NCBI GenBank assembly: GCA_900761995.1
Contig: CAAFEY010000184.1
Location: 1 to 64,000, forward strand
Direction: 5' to 3'
Length of the DNA stretch: 64,000 nt
From: an uncultured Collinsella sp.
Lineage (GTDB): Bacteria > Actinomycetota > Coriobacteriia > Coriobacteriales > Coriobacteriaceae
Shown here in pieces: positions 7,666-15,655 of the stretch. Within the stretch, counting starts at the first letter, position 1; every line of letters begins with the position of its first letter. The position numbers and the translations under genes are program-made. The notes below the pieces were generated by a model. That model saw only the letters and a program-made list of their open reading frames with translations, did not search any database and was not told the origin of the DNA.

Positions 7666-9966
7666 ATGTTCGCTGCCGCCATCTCGCTCGTCGGTCTTGC
7701 GGCGACCGTCTACCTTGTCTTGCGCGAGGCCAAGGCCATTCGCGCTCAGTCGGGCACCGTTGCCAAAAGCGCTCTTGGGTGGAGCGTCGCCTTCGGCCTG
7801 TTCCAGCTCTTTTTGACCATTTGGGGTGCCATTGGCCTCGTCGCCCAAAACGAGCCGCTCGCCTTTGTGATGCTCATCCTGACCAACGCCATCCTCACCG
7901 GATGCGCTTGGGCCAGCATCGCCCGCGACCGCATCGCCCCGCGCGTCTTTGCGTTCGCCGAGCCCGACGCCCCCGCCCCCACCGGCAAGCTCGCCCGCCT
8001 GCGCGGCGCCTTTGTGGGCAAACCGCTCGTCGCCGCCGTCCTGTGCCTGCTGCTCGCCGGCGTCTTTGCGCTGCTGGGCATGGAGGTCTCGTCCAACCAC
8101 GACTTTACCTGGGTCTACCCCCTGTGCATCCTGCTCGAGTGGGCCATCATCGCCACACTCATGACTGGCTTGTTCTTCCTATTCCAGCGCCACGGCGCAG
8201 CTCCCGCGGTCCTGGCCTTTGCCCTCTTTGTCCTGGGCATTGCCGAGTTCTTTGTCATCACGTTTAAATCCATGCCCATCCAGCCGGGCGACCTTTCGGC
8301 CATCTCCACCGCCGCCGCAGTCGCCGGCACCGGCTACACCTTCTCGATCTCGCTGTTCTGCGTGCTATCCATGGGCTTTACCGCCATCGCCATGCTGCTG
8401 TGCGAGTACGCCGGCCTGGTCGCGCCGCACCGTCAGAAGGGCGCCGCCAACGCCAAGCGCATGTTGCTCACCAACCTGCTCGTGGCGGTGCTGTGCCTGG
8501 GCGGCGTGACCGCGCATGTCGCGCTCATCGACTACTACAATACCCTCGGCATCACCGTCTACACCTGGCGTCCGCTCGAGAGCTACTGGCGCGAGGGCTA
8601 TCTGCCTGCCTTTATTAGCGCGGCACAGTCCATCAAGCCGCCCAAACCCGCCGACTATTCTGTCGATGACGCCAAGGCCACGCTCAAAAAGTACGCCAAG
8701 GCCTACGACAAATCCGACGCGGCCAAGAGCGACGAGCGCGCCGCCGCAAAGGAGCAGTTCGACAGCGAGAAGCCCACGGTCATCGCTATCATGAACGAGA
8801 CGTTCTCGGATTTGTCGATCTACCAGAACATGCGCGCCGGCTACGAAGGTCCGCAGTACTTTAAGAACCTGTCCAACTGCCTCAGCCGCGGAAAGCTCTA
8901 CGTGAGCGCCTACGGCGGCGGCACGGCCAATACCGAGTTTGAGTTTATGACCGGCAACTCCATGGCCAACCTGGGCTCGGGCGTGTACCCCTACACCATC
9001 TACAACATGGAAACGACCGGGAATCTGGCAGAGCAGTTCAAATCGCTCGGCTATTCCACCACGGCCATGCACCCCAACCACGCGACCAACTGGAACCGCG
9101 AGAACGTCTACAAGGACTTTGGCTTTGACCAGTTCCTGTCCATCAACGATTTCCAAGGCGCCGATACCCTGCGCGGCATGGTGACCGACCAGGCAACCTA
9201 CGACAAGATTCTTGAGCTGCTCGACCAGAACGCCGATCCGCAGTTTATCTTCGATGTGACCATGCAGAACCACTCGGGCTACGACACGGGTCTGCTGCCG
9301 GTCGACAAGCAGATGCACCTGAACATCGACACGACCGACCTGGACGCTAAGACCGTCGAGGACGGCACGCTCTCCGATGTTGACGAGTATGTCTCGTGCA
9401 TCGAGCAGTCCGACCAAGCGCTGCGTTACTTCCTCAACGCCCTGAGCAAGCTCGACCGCAAGGTGGTCGTGGTGTTCTGGGGCGACCACCAGCCGTTCTT
9501 CCCGTCCAAGTTCAACGATAAGTGGTTTACCGGCGAGGACGACGCCACCCACCAGGAGCGCTTGTGGCAGACCGACTACATCATTTGGGCTAACTACGAC
9601 GTTGCCGGTTGTAACCAGACGAGTGAGGTCGACGACCTGTCCACCAACTATCTGTCCACCCAGCTGATGCAGCTGATCGGCGCACCACTGACCGACTACC
9701 AGAAGGCGCACATGACGCTGCGCGAGTCGCTGCCCGCTATCAACTCGGTGGGCTACGAGGACGCCAGCCTGCGCTGGGCGCTCTCCTCCAACGTCACCGG
9801 TGACGACGCCGCTGCCGCAGCCGCCACCAAGGCGCGCGAGGATTACGCCAAGATGCAGTACTACGAGATGTTCCGCGACGGCAAGAACGTGTACACCGAG
9901 CACTTCCAGACCGAGGCCAACGAGACCGACCCTAACCTGGCGCCGGGTACTACTAAGATCAAGTAG
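7666..9966 (+). CDS. LtaS-type membrane sulfatase / glycerol-phosphate transferase
   Basis: 766 residues. About seven hydrophobic segments (1-270) precede an extracellular alkaline-phosphatase-like catalytic domain (about 365-720). Family marks are IAIMNETFSDLS for metal binding, YGGGTANTEFEF with the likely catalytic Thr, MHPNHATNWNRENVY, FDVTMQNHSGYD and FWGDHQPFF. Members polymerise glycerol phosphate onto glycolipid to make lipoteichoic acid or add phosphoglycerol to surface glycans. The ATG was preferred to an in-frame GTG 15 bases upstream because GAGGAG lies seven bases before it. The last 40 residues are acidic and unstructured. Its own unit, followed by a long palindromic element and a terminator-like hairpin. 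Confidence 0.88.
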   Translation: MFAAAISLVGLAATVYLVLREAKAIRAQSGTVAKSALGWSVAFGLFQLFLTIWGAIGLVAQNEPLAFVMLILTNAILTGCAWASIARDRIAPRVFAFAEPDAPAPTGKLARLRGAFVGKPLVAAVLCLLLAGVFALLGMEVSSNHDFTWVYPLCILLEWAIIATLMTGLFFLFQRHGAAPAVLAFALFVLGIAEFFVITFKSMPIQPGDLSAISTAAAVAGTGYTFSISLFCVLSMGFTAIAMLLCEYAGLVAPHRQKGAANAKRMLLTNLLVAVLCLGGVTAHVALIDYYNTLGITVYTWRPLESYWREGYLPAFISAAQSIKPPKPADYSVDDAKATLKKYAKAYDKSDAAKSDERAAAKEQFDSEKPTVIAIMNETFSDLSIYQNMRAGYEGPQYFKNLSNCLSRGKLYVSAYGGGTANTEFEFMTGNSMANLGSGVYPYTIYNMETTGNLAEQFKSLGYSTTAMHPNHATNWNRENVYKDFGFDQFLSINDFQGADTLRGMVTDQATYDKILELLDQNADPQFIFDVTMQNHSGYDTGLLPVDKQMHLNIDTTDLDAKTVEDGTLSDVDEYVSCIEQSDQALRYFLNALSKLDRKVVVVFWGDHQPFFPSKFNDKWFTGEDDATHQERLWQTDYIIWANYDVAGCNQTSEVDDLSTNYLSTQLMQLIGAPLTDYQKAHMTLRESLPAINSVGYEDASLRWALSSNVTGDDAAAAAATKAREDYAKMQYYEMFRDGKNVYTEHFQTEANETDPNLAPGTTKIK

Positions 9967-9986
9967 CGGGTCCTTCGACCTGGTTC

Positions 9987-10115
9987 GTCTGCCCGGCGGC
10001 GCGGAATGTTAGGTTCCCTGCTCGGGCAGTCCTGCTCGCACGGAGAGCACATTAAGTGCTCTCCGGCTCGTGCGGAACTCGCGATGAACCTTACATTCCG
10101 CGCCGCCGGGCAGAC
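9987..10115 (+). repeat. Long-stem structured element, family B copy 1
   Basis: A 30-base outer stem with one mismatch (GTCTGCCCGGCGGCGCGG and its complement at the ends) encloses conserved blocks GTTCCCTGCTC, CAGTCCTGC, a hairpin whose loop is CACATTAAGTG, and CGTGCGGAACTCGCGATGAAC cut to its core TGCGGAACTCGCGATGAAC. The same blocks in the same order form the element at 14822-14950 with different stems. Both copies are 129 bases and both lie 3' of a gene in sense orientation, here 20 bases after the LtaS-like stop. Confidence 0.8.
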
Positions 10116-10180
10116 GCCTTGTTGTTGGGACGTGGCTTGTCTTGGGAGTATCTGCAACATATATAGATATAGATGAGTTG

Positions 10181-10209
10181 AAGGCCACGTTGTGTGGCTT
10201 TCTTTGTTT
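10181..10209 (+). terminator. Probable terminator of the LtaS-like gene
   Basis: AAGGCCAC and GTGGCTT form a short hairpin followed by TCTTTGTTT. It lies beyond the family B element. Confidence 0.5.
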
Positions 10210-10210
10210 G

Positions 10211-10320
10211 CGGAAAGCGCGTCCCGGAATCTGACGTTGGAATGAGATGTAGTTTCCGGTTGAGGGTCTGTTGGGAAAGTGCGTCCCACTTTGGGGGCTG
10301 ATTCTGGGATGCGGTTTCCG
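10211..10320. repeat. Two tandem GGAAA-N5-TCCC hairpin units
   Basis: Units at 10211-10258 and 10272-10320 share the plan GGAAA, five bases, TCCC, a 17-20 base loop, GGGAT or GATG, four or five bases, TTTCCGGTTG. Three more units lie on the far side of the neighbouring surface protein gene (14619-14778). GTCCCACTTTGG recurs in units 2 and 5. Confidence 0.6.
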
Positions 10321-10343
10321 GTTGCCGAGTCTTTGCTCGATAG

Positions 10344-10382
10344 AAAACCCGGGTAGCCTGGTGGTTGGCTACCCGGGTTTTT
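10344..10382. terminator. Strong bidirectional terminator
   Basis: AAAACCCGGGTAGCC and GGCTACCCGGGTTTT form a perfect 15-base stem around an 8-base loop, with T-runs on both strands. It lies between convergent genes, 26 bases past the stop of the 1,362-residue protein. Confidence 0.92.
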
Positions 10383-10408
10383 GGTTTGCCGTTGCCCCCT
10401 GCTGATGG

Positions 10409-13400
10409 CTAGTGGTTCTTGCGGCGTTTAGCCAACATGACGAGGGCTATTGCCACTAGGATGATGCCTGCTGCTGCAGCGGTGGCGACCAGGGCGAATG
10501 TTTGATCGCCGGTGTTTGCGAGGTTCTTGGCCGTGGTCGTAGTCTTGGTCTTGGTGTCGGTCTTAGCTCCGTTGTCGGACTTGGGCTTGTCCGGGTTCGT
10601 CGGGGTCTCAGGAGTCTCGGGGTCCTTTGAGCCTTCGGAATCGGTTGGGCCGGCGGTGTTTACCAGCGTATGGTCCAGGAACTTCTTGGCGCCTGCACTT
10701 GCCTGTGAGAACAGGCGGCGCGTGCGGATCGGGGTGGCGTTCACCGTTGTGGGCGCCGTCTCCTCGGCCTCGATATTCACGAGCGTCGTGCCGGTGTCGA
10801 GGCCCACGTCGTTGTATCCCACGTGGCAGTAATACTGCGCACCGTCATCGTCTGCGGTCAGGTCAATCTCGAGCTTTGAGGCCGTTCCAGCCGCGAGGTT
10901 GCCATCGGCACCCACGAGCTTAAACTCTGTCTCGCCGCGGCCCTTGCGGTACCACATATAGGTCGGTGCCAGCCCTGTTTCGCTATCGTCGGCACCGAGT
11001 TGCTTCACATGGCCAATCGCCGAGAGCGTCAGGTGGCTTCCCGCCGTGCGCTCAACCGAAGAGTCGTATCCAAGATCCGACCCCTCCGCAGCATCCGCCG
11101 CAGGTCCGCTCACGGTCATCGTCATGCCATCGGGCATGGTCTTGACCGTGATGATTGCCGAGCGAATACCTGTTTCGGTCGTGGATCCATTCTTAACGGC
11201 GGCGATGGCGAATCGATACTCCGTATTGGGCTGCAGCCCATCCCACTTGAGCGAGGTCTGCGTGTTGTCGGCAATCTTCCAGCTATTGACGACCGCATCC
11301 GCCGCATTGCTCTGCAGCATGCCCACGCCGTAGCTAAAGCCACTCTTGTTTGCGAGTACATCGTCCCAGCTAAACGTAACGCTGGTCGAATCGACGGCGT
11401 TTGCCGTAAAGCCCGTCACGGCCGGCGCGTCGGGCATCTCGACGTCCTTAACGTCATAGCCCACGATCCAGAACTGGTCGGTGTCCTTGGTGCCGAGCTT
11501 GTCGCCCGAGTCTGCCTCGAACTTGTCGACATCCACCGCGTTGACGCCCAGACGCCACACAAAACCGTACTTGCCCTGCGCGGCCTCGGGCAGGTTGTCG
11601 ACGGTGCCGCCGTATTCGGTCGATTCACTCGAGGAGTTACCCGTAGTAAAGCCGGCGTTGGCACCAAAGCACAGGCCGCCAAACAACTCGTGCTTTGCGA
11701 GCTTCGCGCCCATGACAACGCTGCCGTTCAGCGTCAAGCCGAGCTCGAGCTCCTGCTCCTTGCCCTCCTCGACTTCGATGGTCTGCTCAATGCTCGCCCC
11801 CGACTGCGCGGCGGCGCCGTTAAACCCATCGTGCGTGTAGGCGCGCGTTACGCCAGGCTTGCCCAGGCCAAAGGAATCCCCAACGGGAGTCTCGCCGTTG
11901 AGCGTCGTTTGATAGGTTCCGGGTTCTCCCGACCGGTTGGTCAAAAAGTAGCTGAGCGGCGTCATATTGTGCTGTTTGGCAATGCGGTCATAGGCCTCGA
12001 CATTAACGACCGAGGTCTGCGCGCCGAGCGACACGGGCGCCGCCATCACGCCCTTGCCACCAGTTTCCTCATTTTCGATCTCATACTCGTAATAGACCAT
12101 CGGAATCGTGTAGAGCACGGCCTTGTCACCCTCGCCGGCATGCGACTCATAGCTTACGCTTGCGCTGACCGTGCGCTCGCTCCGGTAGTCATAGCATCCC
12201 TCGGCGGCAAAATCGACTGAAGCATTCATCGCGACCAGGGGCGGACCGGTCTGCACCTCGACGGCAACGCCCAACTCGGCGCCAATGGTATAGCCCTGGG
12301 ATGTCCCCGTGCCCTTTTCCTCTCCGTATGACGTGCCGCCCAACACCAGATAGCCGTATGCCTGCTCCAGATCCTCAACATAGGGCGCATCCTGCAGCAC
12401 GGCAAGCACGCGCGGGTTGGTATAGACCTTGTAGCGGTCCTTGTACGTGATCTTGACGCTGTCGTTGTCGACATCGGGCAGCGCGAGCGAGATAAATGTG
12501 CCGTAGGTAGTGCCGCGACGGTTGCTCTCGCTAATCACCTGCTCCTCGCCGCGGCGCACCTTTCCGTTCTCGTCGAGCGAAAAATGCGAGGCGGTCATCC
12601 AATAGTAGTCATCGTTCTTGCGCAGGTCCTCGTCGCGGTGCTTGCCCACCACGGCGATAAAGCTCTCGTTATAGCGGTCCGAACCCGAAACGCTGCCCGC
12701 CTTGACGTCGCTGATCCACACCTGCTCTATACCCTTGTGGTCATGCTTGTTGCTGCTGTTGTATTGCTGACCGCTCATGCTCATGGTTCCGACCATGGAC
12801 CCCAAGCCCTGAGCCCCGCTCTGTGCCGTGCTGCAGGCAAAGTCGCGGAACACATCGCCGCCCACGAGCACCTCGTCGACCGCCAGCTGCTCGGACAGGC
12901 CGTCAAGGTTGGCAGTGGCAAGGGCAATAGGCGCCAAGGTGCACGGATAGCGCTTATCCTGAGCGCTATCCTTCCATGCGCTGTTGGGCACATGCATCAG
13001 CCCATAGGAGGTGAGGAGCCCGTCTCTGTATTCCTTGCAATCGGAAAGCTTGAACTCGCCAGACTCCGAGTCAAAATACGCGTAGCGGTACAGCGCGCCG
13101 TACAGCCCCTTGCTGCCGTCAGAAGCGCCGTAATCAAAAGCGCTGCGTTGCCAGTCATAGCCCGCAAGAATAAGGCCCGTGACGGTTTCACCCGTCTTCT
13201 TTCCTTCTTCATCGTAGGCGGCAAACGTGCCGAACGTCGCATTCGCAGCGACCATGGTCTTGCCATTCGCGGAGAGGGAGATTGCGCCCGCGTCGCCCAG
13301 AGCATCGACATGGACGAGCGCACCCTTGGATGCATCCCACGAAAACAGCTCGCAATGCGTCGACTTATCAATATTCTTCTTGCCGTAGGGTGCCGAGACC

Positions 13401-14497
13401 ACGATGGCGAGGTCATCGCAAAAATCGCGATCGAGGTCGCCGGCCGCTAGCGAAACGACAGGAGCTGACTGAAGCTGCGTCCAGGAGTCGTTCCCGCCCT
13501 TGTTGTGCGTGGTGTAGTCCGCGGCGTTACCGGCATCGATCTTGACGACGCTTTGCTTCCAGTTGCCGCCCTCCAAGTCATACATGTCGACTACAGCCTT
13601 GCGCACGCCGTTCTCGTCGACATAGCAGCCCGCGTAGACAAAAAGCTCGTCGACGCCGTCGCCATCGACATCGCCCGCCTCGACATCAAAGACGGCATCG
13701 TGCTCTTGCAGGTAACCGGCATCCAGGTACTTAAAACGGCCTTCGTACATCATATTAGTGTTGACCGTCACCGGCAGGTGTGTGTCGAGAGTGCGCGTGC
13801 GCCCGTTGCTAAACGAGTAGAGGACCAGCTCAACCTTTCCGGCGTATGACTTGCCGTCAATCGTCGTGGAGGAACTGTCGCCGTAGGCACGGAGCTCGGC
13901 AACGCGGCTCTTTTTGCCCGTGCTGGCGTCGCTGCAGAACTCAACACTCGTGGCATGAATGCCCGAGAAACCGTTGTTGTCGTTGGCGAGTACTGTTGAG
14001 GACTCATTGTTGCTTAGGTACGACCAGGTGCCGCCACCGTAGTCGCTATGCTTGTAGAGATCGCTGTTCGTATCGAAGTTGTTGACGTTTTGCCAGAACT
14101 TTGCGGCGCCCCACACACTTCCATAGCCATCGGTGAGTTTGCTGCTGCCGCCAATGTCACCGCGCTCGACGTTCTCGAGCTTGTCGCGCAGAGTGTAGCG
14201 ATTGCCATGGCTACCGTTAGCTGCCATATAGACCTCGCTGCGCGTGGCAAACGTCGTGGGGGTATCAGTGGAATAGGGGCCAACGGTATCGGCCGGAATG
14301 TCCTCGCTCGTGCCCAGACCCAGGGCTTGATAATCCTGCTCGGTCATATCAGTGATTGCGGGCGCGTCTGCCGCCTGGGCAACCTGGGGCGTGGCCGTGA
14401 AGCAGGCGACGCTCGTGGCGATCAACGCAGCAAGCGCCGCCGTCCCAACAAGCGGGATTTTCGACAGCCTACGGATACGGGGATGTGGAACGTACAT
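10409..14497 (-). CDS. Large LPXTG-like wall-anchored surface protein with FG-GAP repeats and FN3 domain
   Basis: 1,362 residues. A signal peptide (1-42, cut after VAQA) is followed by a region with FG-GAP/VCBS-like calcium loops (AGDVDGDGVDELFVYAG near 270 and AAGDLDRDFCDDLAIVV near 360), a beta-rich middle, a Gly/Ser-rich stretch (GANAGFTTGNSSSES near 980), a fibronectin type III domain (about 1040-1135, SVTFSWDD and NTEYRFAIAAV), an Ig-like segment with YYCHVGYNDVG, a Pro/Lys/Thr wall-spanning region and the sorting signal LANTGD with a hydrophobic helix and RRKNH. The LAxTG form suits actinobacterial sortases. GAGG lies six bases before the chosen ATG. The FG-GAP part suggests ligand binding outside the cell; no enzyme motif was recognised. 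No sortase is in the window. The gene is monocistronic and bracketed by two kinds of repeat. Confidence 0.85.
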   Translation of the reverse strand: MYVPHPRIRRLSKIPLVGTAALAALIATSVACFTATPQVAQAADAPAITDMTEQDYQALGLGTSEDIPADTVGPYSTDTPTTFATRSEVYMAANGSHGNRYTLRDKLENVERGDIGGSSKLTDGYGSVWGAAKFWQNVNNFDTNSDLYKHSDYGGGTWSYLSNNESSTVLANDNNGFSGIHATSVEFCSDASTGKKSRVAELRAYGDSSSTTIDGKSYAGKVELVLYSFSNGRTRTLDTHLPVTVNTNMMYEGRFKYLDAGYLQEHDAVFDVEAGDVDGDGVDELFVYAGCYVDENGVRKAVVDMYDLEGGNWKQSVVKIDAGNAADYTTHNKGGNDSWTQLQSAPVVSLAAGDLDRDFCDDLAIVVSAPYGKKNIDKSTHCELFSWDASKGALVHVDALGDAGAISLSANGKTMVAANATFGTFAAYDEEGKKTGETVTGLILAGYDWQRSAFDYGASDGSKGLYGALYRYAYFDSESGEFKLSDCKEYRDGLLTSYGLMHVPNSAWKDSAQDKRYPCTLAPIALATANLDGLSEQLAVDEVLVGGDVFRDFACSTAQSGAQGLGSMVGTMSMSGQQYNSSNKHDHKGIEQVWISDVKAGSVSGSDRYNESFIAVVGKHRDEDLRKNDDYYWMTASHFSLDENGKVRRGEEQVISESNRRGTTYGTFISLALPDVDNDSVKITYKDRYKVYTNPRVLAVLQDAPYVEDLEQAYGYLVLGGTSYGEEKGTGTSQGYTIGAELGVAVEVQTGPPLVAMNASVDFAAEGCYDYRSERTVSASVSYESHAGEGDKAVLYTIPMVYYEYEIENEETGGKGVMAAPVSLGAQTSVVNVEAYDRIAKQHNMTPLSYFLTNRSGEPGTYQTTLNGETPVGDSFGLGKPGVTRAYTHDGFNGAAAQSGASIEQTIEVEEGKEQELELGLTLNGSVVMGAKLAKHELFGGLCFGANAGFTTGNSSSESTEYGGTVDNLPEAAQGKYGFVWRLGVNAVDVDKFEADSGDKLGTKDTDQFWIVGYDVKDVEMPDAPAVTGFTANAVDSTSVTFSWDDVLANKSGFSYGVGMLQSNAADAVVNSWKIADNTQTSLKWDGLQPNTEYRFAIAAVKNGSTTETGIRSAIITVKTMPDGMTMTVSGPAADAAEGSDLGYDSSVERTAGSHLTLSAIGHVKQLGADDSETGLAPTYMWYRKGRGETEFKLVGADGNLAAGTASKLEIDLTADDDGAQYYCHVGYNDVGLDTGTTLVNIEAEETAPTTVNATPIRTRRLFSQASAGAKKFLDHTLVNTAGPTDSEGSKDPETPETPTNPDKPKSDNGAKTDTKTKTTTTAKNLANTGDQTFALVATAAAAGIILVAIALVMLAKRRKNH

Positions 14498-14528
14498 GAG
14501 GGACCTCGCTTTACTCGAGTGGAGTGGA

Positions 14529-14602
14529 CTCATTTTTGCAAATGATACGTCCGATGCCCGATATCACGTGTCTCATTTTCGCCAACGGCGTGTCTCATTT
14601 TT
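14529..14602 (-). promoter_or_regulatory. Three direct repeats upstream of the 1,362-residue protein gene
   Basis: AAAAATGAG or GAAAATGAG (minus strand) recurs with plus-strand positions starting 14529, 14572 and 14594; two copies continue as ACACG. Spacings of 43 and 22 bases are close to whole helical turns, as expected for repeated activator or repressor sites. A possible -10, TATCAT, lies at about 14542-14547. Confidence 0.4.
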
Positions 14603-14618
14603 GAGAATCCGAGATGCC

Positions 14619-14778
14619 GCGGAAATCTTATCCCAGCTCAAAGGCCATTTCTGGGATGTATTTTCCGTCGAGTGCCTCATCGGGAAACTGCATCCCATTT
14701 CAAGCGTGGCAAATTCCGGGACGCATTTTTCGAAAGCCTGCCCATCCGGAAAGCCCGTCCCACTTTGGACGCATCCGG
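14619..14778. repeat. Three tandem GGAAA-N5-TCCC hairpin units
   Basis: Units at 14619-14667, 14681-14731 and 14747-14778 repeat the plan seen at 10211-10320: GGAAA, five bases, TCCCA, loop, GGGA, four or five bases, TTTTCC or close. The third is shortened. With the family B element at 14822, they mirror the arrangement on the other side of the surface protein gene. Confidence 0.6.
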
Positions 14779-14821
14779 GCACGGAACCATCGACCTATCA
14801 GGCCTCCCATCAATAAAGAGG

Positions 14822-14950
14822 CGTCCTCCCGGACGGCGGGGCACGAAGTTCATCGCGAGTTCCGCACGCAAAGAAGGCCACTTAATGTGGCCTTCGTCTT
14901 GCGCAGGACTGTAGAGCAGGGAACTTCGTGCCCCGACGCCCGGGAGGACG
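14822..14950 (-). repeat. Long-stem structured element, family B copy 2
   Basis: On the minus strand, a stem of about 30 bases with two mismatches (ends CGTCCTCCCGG / CCGGGAGGACG) encloses GTTCCCTGCTC, CAGTCCTGC, a GAAGGCCAC hairpin with the CACATTAAGTG loop, and TGCGGAACTCGCGATGAAC. The inner blocks match copy 1 at 9987 while the stems differ in sequence but still pair. It lies 43 bases downstream of the flavodoxin-like gene in the same sense. Confidence 0.8.
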
Positions 14951-14992
14951 TTTCATTTAGAAAGATGGACCGACCGCCGCCAGCGATGGGAG

Positions 14993-15544
14993 CTACTCCC
15001 CCAGCACGGCCTTTTTGGCGGCTGCAGCCATGTTGTCCAGATCTTCCTTGGTGGGGTGATCCTTTGCGGCGACCCAGTTATCGAGCAGCATCTTAAAGCG
15101 GACATTGTCGGGATCTTGCTCGAGCATGGCCTCGTAGCGCTGCTTGACCGCGGGACCCATCTTGCCCTGGCACATTGCCCAACCCACAAGCTCGGCATCC
15201 TCGGCCAAATTGGAGGTCACGCGATTGATAATCTGCTGATAATAGCTCTGGTCGGCGCCAAAACCGCAGGTACCAAAGAGGAAAACGCGCTTGCCGTGCA
15301 GAGCGGAGAGCAGCGCGGCAACCGAAGGCGTGCACGCGCCCTTGTCGCACCAAAAACCGACGAGCACCGTGTCGGCCGCGCAGGCGCCCTGCGCCTCGAG
15401 CGCAACCTGATCTGCATCCGCATCGTCACTCAACGCCGCGGCATGGACAAACTCAACGCCCGCAGCCTGCAGAGCGCGCTTGATCGCGCCCGAAACCATC
15501 CTGGTATTACCGCTCTTGCTGTTAACCACCAAAGAGCACGTCAT
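14993..15544 (-). CDS. Flavodoxin-family protein (BilS-like)
   Basis: 183 residues with a flavodoxin-like Rossmann fold. The phosphate loop NSKSGNTRMV (about 8-17) would hold FMN; VGFWCDKGAC and LFGTCGFGADQSYYQQIINRV form the other flavin-side loops, and GWAMCQGKMGPAVKQRYE follows. The WCDKG and CQGKM motifs resemble, from memory, the clostridial flavodoxin group that includes BilS, the partner of bilirubin reductase BilR, but no BilR-like gene is nearby, so the role is open. An in-frame GTG six bases upstream is an equally possible start (GAGG lies before it). It is downstream of the ABC pair but on its own spacing of 111 bases. Confidence 0.72.
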   Translation of the reverse strand: MTCSLVVNSKSGNTRMVSGAIKRALQAAGVEFVHAAALSDDADADQVALEAQGACAADTVLVGFWCDKGACTPSVAALLSALHGKRVFLFGTCGFGADQSYYQQIINRVTSNLAEDAELVGWAMCQGKMGPAVKQRYEAMLEQDPDNVRFKMLLDNWVAAKDHPTKEDLDNMAAAAKKAVLGE

Positions 15545-15655
15545 AGTCACGTTGCCTCGTTTCCCCCAAAACTAAAGCCACTAATGCAATTTATTAGATG
15601 AATATCTTAGTACTAACGACGCAGATGTAAACCATCTGCCGCCAATCGGTGGCCC

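Noticed and set aside
10211..14778. CRISPR array from the regular hairpin units
   Set aside because: Units are palindromic pairs with unequal spacing and no constant direct repeat plus spacer; no cas genes nearby.
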